DNA of 64,000 nucleotides from positions 186,001 through 250,000 of the forward strand of contig CAYRHN010000001.1 in NCBI GenBank assembly GCA_964424115.1, read 5' to 3'. Both the position numbers and the translations under genes were made by a program. Source of the stretch: CAYRHN01 sp964424115 (GTDB taxonomy: Bacteria; Chloroflexota; Anaerolineae; Anaerolineales; Anaerolineaceae). The notes below the pieces were generated by a model. That model searched no databases. It was not told where the DNA came from and saw nothing but the letters and a program-made list of their open reading frames with translations. Positions 1 through 7,557 of this stretch are shown here, piece after piece (the first letter of the stretch is position 1; each line of letters opens with the position of its first letter).

Positions 1-185
1 AAAACCGAAAATATTATTGATAATGTGGATATTACTACGCTAAAAATTTCATTGCTGATCTTATAATTGATTTCTTCCGGGCCAATTCCAAAGAATAAAA
101 CCGCTACAAGAATGCCTAAAGCGAAATCCCACGAAATTACTATTTTGTGAATTGTCGAATTGGAGAAGTTATTGTTTTCGGCCAT
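1..185 (-). CDS. Membrane protein, N-terminal part only (runs off left edge)
   Basis: An open frame starts at ATG 185 (MAENNNFSNSTIH) and stays open to the window edge, giving 61 residues. Two hydrophobic stretches are visible, around residues 20-34 and 50-61, so it is probably an integral membrane protein. Its start overlaps the end of the upstream gene by 17 bp, which suggests translational coupling as the last visible gene of a three-gene operon. The family cannot be recognised from this fragment. Confidence 0.6.
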   Translation of the reverse strand, partial: MAENNNFSNSTIHKIVISWDFALGILVAVLFFGIGPEEINYKISNEIFSVVISTLSIIFSV

Positions 186-1017
186 TGCGATTTATGATAT
201 GCTGGAAAGTTTTTAATAATTGCTTGATTAAGTTTGGGCTATTATTATCTATTATAGCGCCAACTTGAACGGGGTTTTCTTCAGTGCTAATTTTAACATC
301 TCTGTCTTGGAGGTTCTTGCCAGAAATACTGGCAAAGCCATAACCATCTGCTGCCATTCTGATACCTTGATATGCTTCATCCCTCAATAACCTCTCATAA
401 TTTAATCCTCCAGGGCCTCCGGTTATAGTTTCAGATAGTTGGCTTGCTTCCAAATTCTGTAACCTTTTATCTAGTTGCTCCCAAGAATCTCTACTATTAG
501 GATTTGATGGATGCACATTGATAGTTACCGAATATATTTTCTTAAATTCTTTTATCTGTTCCTCGATCGAAGAATCTTCGTTTATTGCCTCAACAGAAAT
601 GCTAATAAAGAAGTTGTGATAAGCGGCTTCAATTAACCTACTAAAGATTCTTCTAAATTGTTTATCGCTTATTCGGCCGGAAATTGGGCGATATGCGATA
701 ATCCCGCTTACCACATGAATGACAAAGTCTGATTTACCAACAATCTCGTCTTTTACAAAACTGGTCGTGATTTGATGAAGCGTTTTGTCAAAAGTTTCCT
801 CGGGTAAGGTTTTATATTTTAATAATTTCCCGACAATAAACTCCTCAGTATTCAAGTTGACTCGATCACCATCGAAAATAGAATATTCATATTCTGTCTC
901 TTCTCTATGAGATACATTGGAGGTAACGGCCTTATAGAGAAAATCAGATTTGGGTTCTTCTAAGCCTGAGATTATTCCTATTCTTCCAAAGAAAAAAGTG
1001 TGCAATTTGGCTGCCAT
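169..1017 (-). CDS. Uncharacterised protein of a candidate defence operon (DUF4747-like?)
   Basis: Encodes 282 residues starting at MAAKLHTFFFGRIG. ATG 1017 is preferred over an upstream in-frame start because an AAAGGA ribosome site lies just ahead of it and the upstream gene stops one base before it. The middle part (VIHVVSGIIAYRPIS, then a stretch with HPSNPNSRDSW) recalls my memory of DUF4747, a family seen near defence genes. That match is from memory only. No catalytic motif is evident. It sits between a putative nuclease and a membrane protein in one tight operon, with low GC unlike the prophage core. Confidence 0.55.
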   Translation of the reverse strand: MAAKLHTFFFGRIGIISGLEEPKSDFLYKAVTSNVSHREETEYEYSIFDGDRVNLNTEEFIVGKLLKYKTLPEETFDKTLHQITTSFVKDEIVGKSDFVIHVVSGIIAYRPISGRISDKQFRRIFSRLIEAAYHNFFISISVEAINEDSSIEEQIKEFKKIYSVTINVHPSNPNSRDSWEQLDKRLQNLEASQLSETITGGPGGLNYERLLRDEAYQGIRMAADGYGFASISGKNLQDRDVKISTEENPVQVGAIIDNNSPNLIKQLLKTFQHIINRNGRKQ

Positions 1018-1018
1018 A

Positions 1019-2473
1019 TTATTTTTCCTTTCTTGTTGTTGTAGATTCTGAATGTAATTTTGAAGCGGAAATAGGTTTTCTTGCATCAATAATAATTGCC
1101 CTAACATCATAACCTAATGGGCTTGTAGCCTGTTCCACGAGGCTGGAAATGTCTTTAGCTTTTTCGGCATCGCTGTCGGAAAACATAATGACAATAAAAA
1201 ATCCCAACTTTGTTTTTTCTGCATCGAGATAACACGGGAGTTGACTCTCGAAACCATCCCTGAACCTCGAGCTACTCGCTAACTTTAACTCCAGTAATGC
1301 TCTGTATCCATACCCTTGAGACAATTTAAAATCTACGGGGCCTCGTCCAATATCACTTTCCTTAGCTATATCAATATTATTAGCCTGGCAATAGTTCATA
1401 ACTAGTCCCAGCAATAGACTTTGACAAATTCGTTCGGACCTATGCCGACCATTGTCATTCCATAAAAGCGCCCATCCCCCATTTTGCTCAATATAATGCT
1501 TAAATTGTTCTACAAAAAAAGTGATAGCCGTCTTAAATTCCTGTGACGAGGAAATAACTAATGGTTGAGGGTGTTCTAAACTATATTTCTTAGTGGTGTC
1601 GTACCAACTCTGGAGCATTTGAGGATCTTCGGAAATGTTGTAAGGCTGTTGAGGATTATTTTCTGTGAATTCAATGTACCGTTTTCGAAGATTGGGGTGA
1701 TTTTGAGCGAATTCTACGATCGTTTCTTTATTTACATGACGGGTTACCTCATTAGAGAACTCTTGCCTCAGCGTTTCATTTTCGTAGTCGAAACAAAAAT
1801 CCCAGAATGTTCCTGTATTAATGGTTGGTAAATCTCGTAAATAACGTTGTGGGACAAGAATGACTGGCTTTCTTATATATGGGTTAATTGGCAATTGGGT
1901 TATGAGAGGAATCCATCTTGAATTTGTAATATCAAACTTCCCATCACTATACCGAACTTCTCGAGTAGGAACGCCATGTTTTTGACATATATCCAATGTA
2001 TAGGTGGCTAAACGATGCCTAAGAATCGTTGCGGTCATATCGCTAATTCGATCGGCTCCAAAACCGCTTCGCAAAATACAGATTTCCTCGAAGTGTTGGA
2101 TTTCTCGAAGACCGGCTCTTATGGCTTCCCACATCGCTTCTGCAAAAATATTCCCCAGGCCCGTTCCAGAGCCCGAACCTTTTGTACCCGAAGAAACATA
2201 TCCCAGACACAGTTCTTGGACTTCGCGAAAATGGAGCAATCCCAAACTTCGGATCCAATTTGGAGACTCTTTATTCCCTTTTGATCTGGCAATAAGATGA
2301 AAAACACAATCGAAGAAGCGGATCAATTCATCGTGACTGCCCGAAAAGATGCCATATTCATGCGCAAAAATTAGAAATGGATCTACAAAAAGAGGTGTGT
2401 CAACTGATAAAATTGGATCGAACCAGCCATCTTCTGACGTTTTATGAATTTTGAAAAACTCTGAAAATTTCAT
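1019..2473 (-). CDS. Large hypothetical protein with candidate PD-(D/E)XK nuclease motif
   Basis: Encodes 484 residues from ATG 2473, preceded by a GGATGAG ribosome site. The C-terminal third contains GRGPVDFKL followed about 14 residues later by LLELKLA, which fits the D...ExK spacing of PD-(D/E)XK nucleases. The 300-residue N-terminal part is unassigned. It is the first gene of a three-gene operon; the next start lies one base beyond its stop. The operon order (putative nuclease, unknown protein, membrane protein) resembles a defence system, but function is inferred. Alternatively it may be a non-catalytic restriction-like fold. Confidence 0.6.
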   Translation of the reverse strand: MKFSEFFKIHKTSEDGWFDPILSVDTPLFVDPFLIFAHEYGIFSGSHDELIRFFDCVFHLIARSKGNKESPNWIRSLGLLHFREVQELCLGYVSSGTKGSGSGTGLGNIFAEAMWEAIRAGLREIQHFEEICILRSGFGADRISDMTATILRHRLATYTLDICQKHGVPTREVRYSDGKFDITNSRWIPLITQLPINPYIRKPVILVPQRYLRDLPTINTGTFWDFCFDYENETLRQEFSNEVTRHVNKETIVEFAQNHPNLRKRYIEFTENNPQQPYNISEDPQMLQSWYDTTKKYSLEHPQPLVISSSQEFKTAITFFVEQFKHYIEQNGGWALLWNDNGRHRSERICQSLLLGLVMNYCQANNIDIAKESDIGRGPVDFKLSQGYGYRALLELKLASSSRFRDGFESQLPCYLDAEKTKLGFFIVIMFSDSDAEKAKDISSLVEQATSPLGYDVRAIIIDARKPISASKLHSESTTTRKEK

Positions 2474-2509
2474 TATTATCTCATCCTGTTTGTTCGTTTG
2501 AGATTACCG

Positions 2510-3166
2510 TTACGACTCGCACCCCCATCCATCATGATTGCCATCAAAATTATGTGGGTCGGGGGGCAGGACGCGAAAATGACGAAAAGGAATATCTTTA
2601 CAATCCAAATCAGGCGGTTTGGGTGGTATGCACACATCCGGATAAGAAGGGTCGCAATTTCCGCTAACAGATCCTGGCGTGGGTGTAAATGCGGGATGTA
2701 TTGGGTTTACAGCCCTGGAGGTGATTACCAATTTTGGTGTGGGGGATCTAACCGGCGTTGGGCTCGGATTCCAAGATAATGCCGAAGAAAAAGAAATATA
2801 ATCCACATCCAGCCATCCGCGTTCGGTATACACAAATTTATTGTCTTCGCTCCGTATCAATATCGGCATGCAATCGTTCAGATTCATGTAGGATATGACT
2901 TTAGCGTCATAAGATGGTGTGCTCCGAACATAGAGATCCTGGATATTGGCGCAGGCAAGCGATATCGGGGTCGGTGTGTACGTTGCTGTTTTGGTCTTCG
3001 TAGGTAAATTCGTTTTCGTTGGTGTGAAAGAACTGGTGTAAGTAGGCCTGGGCGTATCAGACATTCGGACTCTTGTGGCTTCCGGGTTGGAATTTTTAGA
3101 CTGACCGGAAAACAGCGCCAGAAGAATGACAATAGCGATGATCAGGAATAGAATTGTTTTTTTCAT
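2510..3166 (-). CDS. Secreted SH3-like / excalibur domain protein
   Basis: Encodes 218 residues. An N-terminal signal peptide or anchor (MKKTILFLIIAIVILLALF) is followed by a Thr/Pro-rich linker (residues about 40-70). A bacterial SH3-like segment (LYVRSTPSYDAKVISYM...RGWLDVDYI, about 75-125) comes next, then a second Pro/Thr linker. The C-terminus reads NCDPSYPDVCIPP...LDCKDIPFRHFRV...DPHNFDGNHDGWGCE, a cysteine-containing, calcium-loop-like excalibur domain. The architecture suggests a cell-surface protein bound to the envelope. It follows no obvious operon; role unknown. Confidence 0.7.
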   Translation of the reverse strand: MKKTILFLIIAIVILLALFSGQSKNSNPEATRVRMSDTPRPTYTSSFTPTKTNLPTKTKTATYTPTPISLACANIQDLYVRSTPSYDAKVISYMNLNDCMPILIRSEDNKFVYTERGWLDVDYISFSSALSWNPSPTPVRSPTPKLVITSRAVNPIHPAFTPTPGSVSGNCDPSYPDVCIPPKPPDLDCKDIPFRHFRVLPPDPHNFDGNHDGWGCES

Positions 3167-3204
3167 GGTTGGAGAAAAATCATATCTGGGGGTGACGTAC
3201 TATT

Positions 3205-3498
3205 TCATGGACATTCAGGCAGGCTTAGTAGATTGTTTGGTTCCTCGCCGTCGGCTTCGGTTTTTAGATATTTGTGACCAAAACGGCTTGTAGCGACAAT
3301 CACATTTACCGGTTTTCTGTCACGCGATACATAGAATGCCCATTTTCCGGTTTCTATGCCGTCGATGGCTTCCTTCTGGGTTATTTTCCACCGGGTGCCA
3401 TTTCCGTCTCTTCCCCCGATGTGCGTGATCCTTTCGTATATGGAAAGGCGGTCATCCTTATTAATGCACAGGATTTGATGAGCCACAGTAACCTCCAT
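3205..3498 (-). CDS. DUF3892 domain-containing protein
   Basis: Encodes 97 residues. The sequence shows the DUF3892 pattern: an N-terminal strand (ILCINKDDRLSIYERITHIGG), a central ITQKEAIDGIETGKWAFYV and a C-terminal KYLKTEADG...PNNLLSLPEC. The family is small and cytosolic with no known biochemical role, and is common in mobile DNA. ATG 3498 follows GGAG. A 64-bp sequence repeated elsewhere in the window lies about 60 bp upstream of its start. Confidence 0.75.
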   Translation of the reverse strand: MEVTVAHQILCINKDDRLSIYERITHIGGRDGNGTRWKITQKEAIDGIETGKWAFYVSRDRKPVNVIVATSRFGHKYLKTEADGEEPNNLLSLPECP

Positions 3499-3831
3499 GA
3501 TCGAACTGGGTGAGTGAATCCCCCAGATATGACCTTTGTTACACTCTTTTCATTTCCCCCAACTCTCATTGGGTTGATGATCCGACCTTGCGCTCTTCAC
3601 ATCTACCAATAATAAACAGGCTTATTCAATCCGCCTGGTCCTGCATCTATTCAATTGTCTTTACCGTGTGAAATTCTTGTTCAACGTGTGGGTTTGGTAA
3701 AACACTATCTCTTCGTTTCTTCCTCTTTCCCCCTGCGACGTAAAAATCGCGGGTTATGAAATTATGTATAGACATAATATACCCAATCGTAGCAAAATGC
3801 AATTGTTTATTCCTGGGAATTGCTCGAATCA
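3499..3831. other. Intergenic stretch holding one repeat copy
   Basis: About 330 bases without a convincing gene. It holds the 64-bp repeat at 3556-3619. A 61-codon minus-strand frame (3647-3832) overlaps the stop of the next gene but has no ribosome site and no recognisable sequence. Otherwise AT-rich with nothing assignable. Confidence 0.5.
3556..3619. repeat. 64-bp direct repeat, copy A
   Basis: Matches 5757-5820 over 64 bases with about 8 mismatches and no gaps. Read on the minus strand it lies upstream of the DUF3892 gene. It contains a hairpin with CCCAA facing TTGGG around a GAGA loop; the pair next to the loop differs between copies (T-G here, T-A in the other). Confidence 0.85.
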
Positions 3832-4380
3832 TTAATTCGACCGATATTTAAGCACCACGATCCCGCAGGCAAAAGTGGTTGCATTGACCAATGATAAGCT
3901 CAGGCGGGTATCCAGCTCCCTGAAAATCGGCAGCCCGGTTCCGATCGCGACGGGGTTGACGAAAAAGTGGTATTCGTCGATCAGTCCGTGCTTGATCAAC
4001 GCCGAGACAAAGGAAGCGCCGCCATAGGCAATGATATCTTTTCCGTCCATCGTCTTTAGCCTAGTGATCTCTTCCACAAGGTCGCCTTTTGCCAGCGTGG
4101 TATCCGGCCAGATGGATTCCTCGAGGGTCTTGGTGAATACGACCTTCGGGGTGCTGTTGAATTTCTCTGCGCCTTCTTGTTCAGGATGGGAGGCCCAGTA
4201 GGGGATGAAGCCCTGGGCGAGCTTCCTCCCGAGAACGATGCAATCCACCGGCCTGGTGATTTCTCCCACGTAGTGTTTGAGCTCAACGTCCCAATCCCTG
4301 ACCGTCCAATCCATTTCGCCATTCGGGCCGGCGATGAAGCCGTCGACGGTTATCTGAACCTGCAATTTTAGTTTTCTCAT
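3832..4380 (-). CDS. RibD C-terminal / dihydrofolate-reductase-fold protein
   Basis: Encodes 182 residues, close to the usual length. The N-terminus KLQVQITVDGFIAGPNGEMDW, the central VLGRKLA and the C-terminal DGKDIIAYGGASFVSALIKHGLIDEYHFFVNPVAIGTGLPIF are typical of the stand-alone RibD C-terminal domain family, which has a DHFR-like NADPH-binding fold. The true substrate of these stand-alone proteins is usually unknown; reductase activity is inferred. No riboflavin genes are nearby, so a role in riboflavin synthesis is unlikely. It is a single gene, more GC-rich than its neighbours. Confidence 0.85.
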   Translation of the reverse strand: MRKLKLQVQITVDGFIAGPNGEMDWTVRDWDVELKHYVGEITRPVDCIVLGRKLAQGFIPYWASHPEQEGAEKFNSTPKVVFTKTLEESIWPDTTLAKGDLVEEITRLKTMDGKDIIAYGGASFVSALIKHGLIDEYHFFVNPVAIGTGLPIFRELDTRLSLSLVNATTFACGIVVLKYRSN

Positions 4381-4700
4381 TGGCGTGCTCCTTTATGAGA
4401 TTATTTATTCGTTCTAGTCGCTTGGACGGGCGCATTGAGCCGGATTATCGGAATATGTTTGCAAGGTATGTTTCATACGAATATTCAATCTGAAATCTGT
4501 ACAGAGTATTTTTGTTATCGAAATTATAGACTTCAATGTGGTATCCGTGTGAATTTTCAACGCTGCACTTTTTCACCCATAGTTTAGACTCCTTTCCGCC
4601 GTTTCCGGCCACGAGAGTCTCTGCTAAGGCTATCCTGCTCCGCACTAAAGCGTCGTGCCCTAAGGGCTTTAATTTTCATCTCAAAAGGTTTACAATAAAA
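4381..4700. other. Intergenic stretch with a doubtful 66-codon frame
   Basis: A minus-strand frame at 4445-4645, starting with GTG and lacking a clear ribosome site, could encode 66 residues ending in a YNFDNKNTLYRFQIEYSYETY segment. It may be a gene remnant or a small gene. I do not see a terminator or any other assignable element here. Confidence 0.3.
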
Positions 4701-4871
4701 TCATGCTCGCTTTTCAATCTTGCTCGGGTCTGTCGATTTGACAGAGTCTGGTGAGGCTGTGGTAACCGTGGGCGGACTGGGGCGGGTTGGAGTAGTGGGG
4801 GCTGGATTATTCGTTCCGCCACCCTGGCTGCCAGAGCCGCCAGAACCACCAGGATTATCGTTTTTGAACAT
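4701..4871 (-). CDS. Small Gly/Pro/Thr-rich protein, 56 residues
   Basis: Starts at ATG 4871 (MFKNDNPGGSGGSGSQGGG) and ends at TGA 4701-4703. A GGAGG ribosome site lies 5 bases upstream. Composition is low-complexity: a Gly/Ser-rich head, a Pro/Thr-rich middle and a charged tail (KIEKRA). Its start is only 21 bases from that of the divergent gene at 4893, and the two share one palindromic ribosome site, so no separate promoter fits between them. It may be real, or the good ribosome site may be an accident of the palindrome. Confidence 0.4.
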   Translation of the reverse strand: MFKNDNPGGSGGSGSQGGGTNNPAPTTPTRPSPPTVTTASPDSVKSTDPSKIEKRA

Positions 4872-4876
4872 TTTTA

Positions 4877-4886
4877 CCTCCGGAGG
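4877..4886. promoter_or_regulatory. Palindromic Shine-Dalgarno CCTCCGGAGG shared by divergent starts
   Basis: The 10-base perfect palindrome gives GGAGG on both strands, 5 bases before ATG 4871 on the minus strand and 6 bases before ATG 4893 on the plus strand. Confidence 0.6.
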
Positions 4887-4892
4887 AATAGT

Positions 4893-5390
4893 ATGAGTGA
4901 CACAACATCGGGTTTGACATCTGCAATTGAAGAGATGAAGAAAGTTATGAAAGATCAGGAAGATTCGCTGGTAAATTTGCGCGGGACCGCCCAGACCTTT
5001 TTTAGTGCGCTAAGTATCTTGATCGCCTTGATCACCGCTGTTCGCGCCGCGTTCTTATCTGTCGATCCGGTTTATTCCACTTGGTATATTGCCGGCTTGA
5101 TTGGTAGTGGATTGCTTTACTTGGCTTTTGTGGTCGTAACCATCCAGGGCATGCGTCCGGTGGCGATGGTCCAACCGTTTCCGAGAGATTATCAAATTCT
5201 TACTGATTCGCTATGCAAGCCAGAGGCGGATAGGTTGGCAATGCAGCTCAGCGCTTATCTAAAAGCAATCGAGTGTAATCAGCCGATTGTGGTGAAGAAG
5301 GTTCGTCTGGTGACCACTTCGGCGATCCTGCTTGCGGTGGACGTGATTGTTTTGCTGGTAATGAGTTTTATACCAACCACAATTGTTTAG
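4893..5390 (+). CDS. Three-helix membrane protein of unknown function
   Basis: Encodes 165 residues with GGAGG ahead of ATG 4893. An amphipathic N-terminal helix (residues 1-30) is followed by membrane segments around 36-55 (FFSALSILIALITAV), 65-88 (IAGLIGSGLLYLAFVVV) and 143-160 (AILLAVDVIVLLVMSFI). The layout is loosely like small two-helix effector proteins (SLATT type) found in defence loci, but no diagnostic motif supports that. It converges on the GIY-YIG-like gene, overlapping it by 4 bases. Confidence 0.6.
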   Translation: MSDTTSGLTSAIEEMKKVMKDQEDSLVNLRGTAQTFFSALSILIALITAVRAAFLSVDPVYSTWYIAGLIGSGLLYLAFVVVTIQGMRPVAMVQPFPRDYQILTDSLCKPEADRLAMQLSAYLKAIECNQPIVVKKVRLVTTSAILLAVDVIVLLVMSFIPTTIV

Positions 5391-5737
5391 GACCAGGGCA
5401 AATTTACGGGTATAGAGTTCACATTTTCGGGATAAATCTGTCCTATTTTTGGATTGAGACGTCCTCCTAAGTATTTCTCTACGCCACTTCTCTCGAATAG
5501 GCTAACATGCGCCCATGTCGCTCGGACATCGTGCGATTTATATACGGCAAATTGAGGTTCCGAGCGGTGGGCATATAATCTATCTTTGATGACGCCTTGA
5601 CCAATATATAGAACAGTCTCGCCAACCCATAAAATGTAAACACCTTCCAGATTGTCGAAATGATTGTTTGAGAGATCGACATTCCAAAACGGACACCACG
5701 TCTCATTCTGACACTTTATCCAACTTATGGTTTTCAT
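5387..5737 (-). CDS. GIY-YIG-like nuclease domain protein
   Basis: Encodes 116 residues. GVYILWVGETVLYIGQG forms the two-strand GIY...YIG signature, followed by an Arg-bearing helix (IKDRLYAHR) and a Glu plus Asn near VEKYLGGRLNPKIG, as in single-domain GIY-YIG proteins. Key residues appear present, so nuclease activity is plausible but inferred. The start at ATG 5737 follows AAGGAG. The second copy of the 64-bp repeat lies just upstream of the start. Small stand-alone GIY-YIG proteins are often mobile or linked to restriction. Confidence 0.65.
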   Translation of the reverse strand: MKTISWIKCQNETWCPFWNVDLSNNHFDNLEGVYILWVGETVLYIGQGVIKDRLYAHRSEPQFAVYKSHDVRATWAHVSLFERSGVEKYLGGRLNPKIGQIYPENVNSIPVNLPWS

Positions 5738-5756
5738 GATTCTCCTTTGATACTAA

Positions 5757-5820
5757 CCCCCAATTCTCATTGGGTTGATGATCCAACATTACTCTCCTTA
5801 CAACTACCAATAATAAACAG
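5757..5820. repeat. 64-bp direct repeat, copy B
   Basis: Partner of 3556-3619. On the minus strand it begins about 20 bases upstream of the GIY-YIG-like gene, so it would lie in that gene's leader or promoter. It contains the CCCAAT-GAGA-ATTGGG hairpin. Confidence 0.85.
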
Positions 5821-5838
5821 CAAAATCAACTAAAATAA

Positions 5839-6657
5839 TTATTCTTTTAGATTGGAGAGATGGATCGATGAGGCTGGGATATCTAAATAATGAAATAGTT
5901 GAGGAAAAGCGATATGAGCACTTTCAATAAAAGTGGATAAGATTGCATAGAATAATAAAACCAGGTTGTTTTCCTCCATTTCCGACCCGTTGGTAATATA
6001 AAGTTGTTGAGCATCCATCGCCGATGAAGTTAATCTACCGGAAGAGTAATATGATATTAGGAATTGTTTATAACTGCAAAATAAATTTGGCCACAATATT
6101 CTTGAGTTATTATTCATGAACGTCCGAAGTTGCTTTGTTATATTTGCCTCAGTCATACAATGTCCAGTAAAAATGAAACCAAATATTTGATCTTTGTGAT
6201 TCAATACCGGCATAAAATCTTGAATATTACTGCTCGTAATCCCTGATCCAGTGCTGAGCCTATTATTTCCGCGGTTAAGCCTATCCAGAGATTTAACTGA
6301 TTTGATCTTGTCTAACGCATCATCCAATGTCGCAGAATTGTCAATTCGGGTTTTTACTTCGCCGACCGCAAGCACAGTTTCACAGGGAAAAAATTTTATT
6401 CCATTAACTTCAAACATTGTGCCAACGGTCTGGTCGTAAATGATTATATCGATTTGTTTGCTACAACCACCAGTAGCATCTATTACAAAGCCGGTATCTA
6501 CAGCGGCGCGTTTTGGCAAATATTTCTTTAAGAGCGCAGAAAGGGCAAACTCTCTACTTCGGCCAGCTTCTCCGTTGTGTTCGATCTGTTTTGCGAAATT
6601 CTCAAATTCTAAGTCAAAACTTTTGGCCACATCGTGAAAGAATTCATTTAGATTCAT
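5839..6657 (-). CDS. DUF6602 family protein, nuclease-like fold
   Basis: Encodes 272 residues. The N-terminal half has the DUF6602 pattern: HNGEAGRSREFALSALLKKYLPKRAAVDTGFVIDATG, then SKQIDIIIYD and later CETVLAVGEVKTRID. The IDIIIYD aspartate and the E-x-K of GEVKT match a PD-(D/E)XK catalytic core, so it may bind or cut nucleic acid. The family is common in defence-gene neighbourhoods; function is not established. The next gene upstream on the same strand is a membrane protein that ends about 35 bp away, so the two may be co-transcribed. Confidence 0.75.
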   Translation of the reverse strand: MNLNEFFHDVAKSFDLEFENFAKQIEHNGEAGRSREFALSALLKKYLPKRAAVDTGFVIDATGGCSKQIDIIIYDQTVGTMFEVNGIKFFPCETVLAVGEVKTRIDNSATLDDALDKIKSVKSLDRLNRGNNRLSTGSGITSSNIQDFMPVLNHKDQIFGFIFTGHCMTEANITKQLRTFMNNNSRILWPNLFCSYKQFLISYYSSGRLTSSAMDAQQLYITNGSEMEENNLVLLFYAILSTFIESAHIAFPQLFHYLDIPASSIHLSNLKE

Positions 6658-6692
6658 TCCCTACTCTTTTCTATACCTCGAAATCTAGATGA

Positions 6693-7553
6693 TTATTTGG
6701 TTATCATCGCAACGACCACTCCGCTAATTATGGCTATCAATAAAGCAAAAGCACCACCCCAGATCAATTTTTCTCGAAGATCCTTAATCCTCTTATACCG
6801 TTCAATTCCTTTTCCGATTTCAAAAACAGCTGTTGGATACAATTTTCTATACCCGGCCCTGATTTTATCTTCTACAAAGGCAAGGAGAATGATGAACGCG
6901 AAGAGTAATGGTCCAAAAATCGAAGAAATATTTTTTTGCTGTTCAGATATATATTCTTTGGCTTTTAAATTCAACAAAAAATCCACTTTTTCTTCTACTG
7001 AACCAGTAGTTAAAATCTGTTGTATTTCTTGATACTTCGGATTGGTAGTGGGTGGATTGAGCAAATAATATGCGATAAGAAACACCACGGAACCGATCAA
7101 TAAAACCAGTATGAAATAGTAAATTATTGGTATTGTGAAGGTAGCGGGCGCCTTTCTTAGTGTGCAAATTTCATTTTGAATGAACTGAACTAAATCTTCA
7201 TTTAGCGAATTGACAATAGATTTATTGTCTCCATCTACAAATAGAGTTACTCTTTCGGAACCAACGGTAATTAAAATAAACAGATCGTCCTTACATTGGT
7301 AGCTCGAATGCCACGATATATTTATTTTAGTTATTGCTTCAGTCTCATAATTGTTTTCGGCAATTACTTGTTCTACATCGTTAGTTTCAAAGTCGGAATT
7401 ATTGCTTCGATTAACGGTGAATTTAATCGGGGGAGGTGTTTCTTCGCAATCTTTGACTTTTTCGGATATCGTTTGATAAATTTTCCGTAAATTAGTTTCG
7501 TTTACTAGAAACCCTTTTTCAAAAATCTTTTCTTTCTTCGTGGTTAATGTCAT
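6693..7553 (-). CDS. Three-helix membrane protein, unknown family
   Basis: Encodes 286 residues. The first 135 are soluble and mixed alpha/beta. Membrane segments follow near 142-164 (PIIYYFILVLLIGSVVFLIAYYL), 212-227 (IFGPLLFAFIILLAF) and 264-283 (IWGGAFALLIAIISGVVVAMI). It precedes the DUF6602 gene on the same strand and may act with it. I do not recognise the family. Confidence 0.65.
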   Translation of the reverse strand: MTLTTKKEKIFEKGFLVNETNLRKIYQTISEKVKDCEETPPPIKFTVNRSNNSDFETNDVEQVIAENNYETEAITKINISWHSSYQCKDDLFILITVGSERVTLFVDGDNKSIVNSLNEDLVQFIQNEICTLRKAPATFTIPIIYYFILVLLIGSVVFLIAYYLLNPPTTNPKYQEIQQILTTGSVEEKVDFLLNLKAKEYISEQQKNISSIFGPLLFAFIILLAFVEDKIRAGYRKLYPTAVFEIGKGIERYKRIKDLREKLIWGGAFALLIAIISGVVVAMITK

Positions 7554-7557
7554 AGTC

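Noticed and set aside
3647..3832. 61-codon minus-strand frame overlapping the stop of the RibD-like gene
   Set aside because: No ribosome site, no recognisable sequence and it crosses an intergenic region with the repeat; coding is not supported.
3556..5820. The two 64-bp repeats as integron attC sites flanking gene cassettes
   Set aside because: The ends lack the RYYYAAC/GTTRRRY core sites in inverted order, the repeats do not bound every small gene, and no integron integrase is present.
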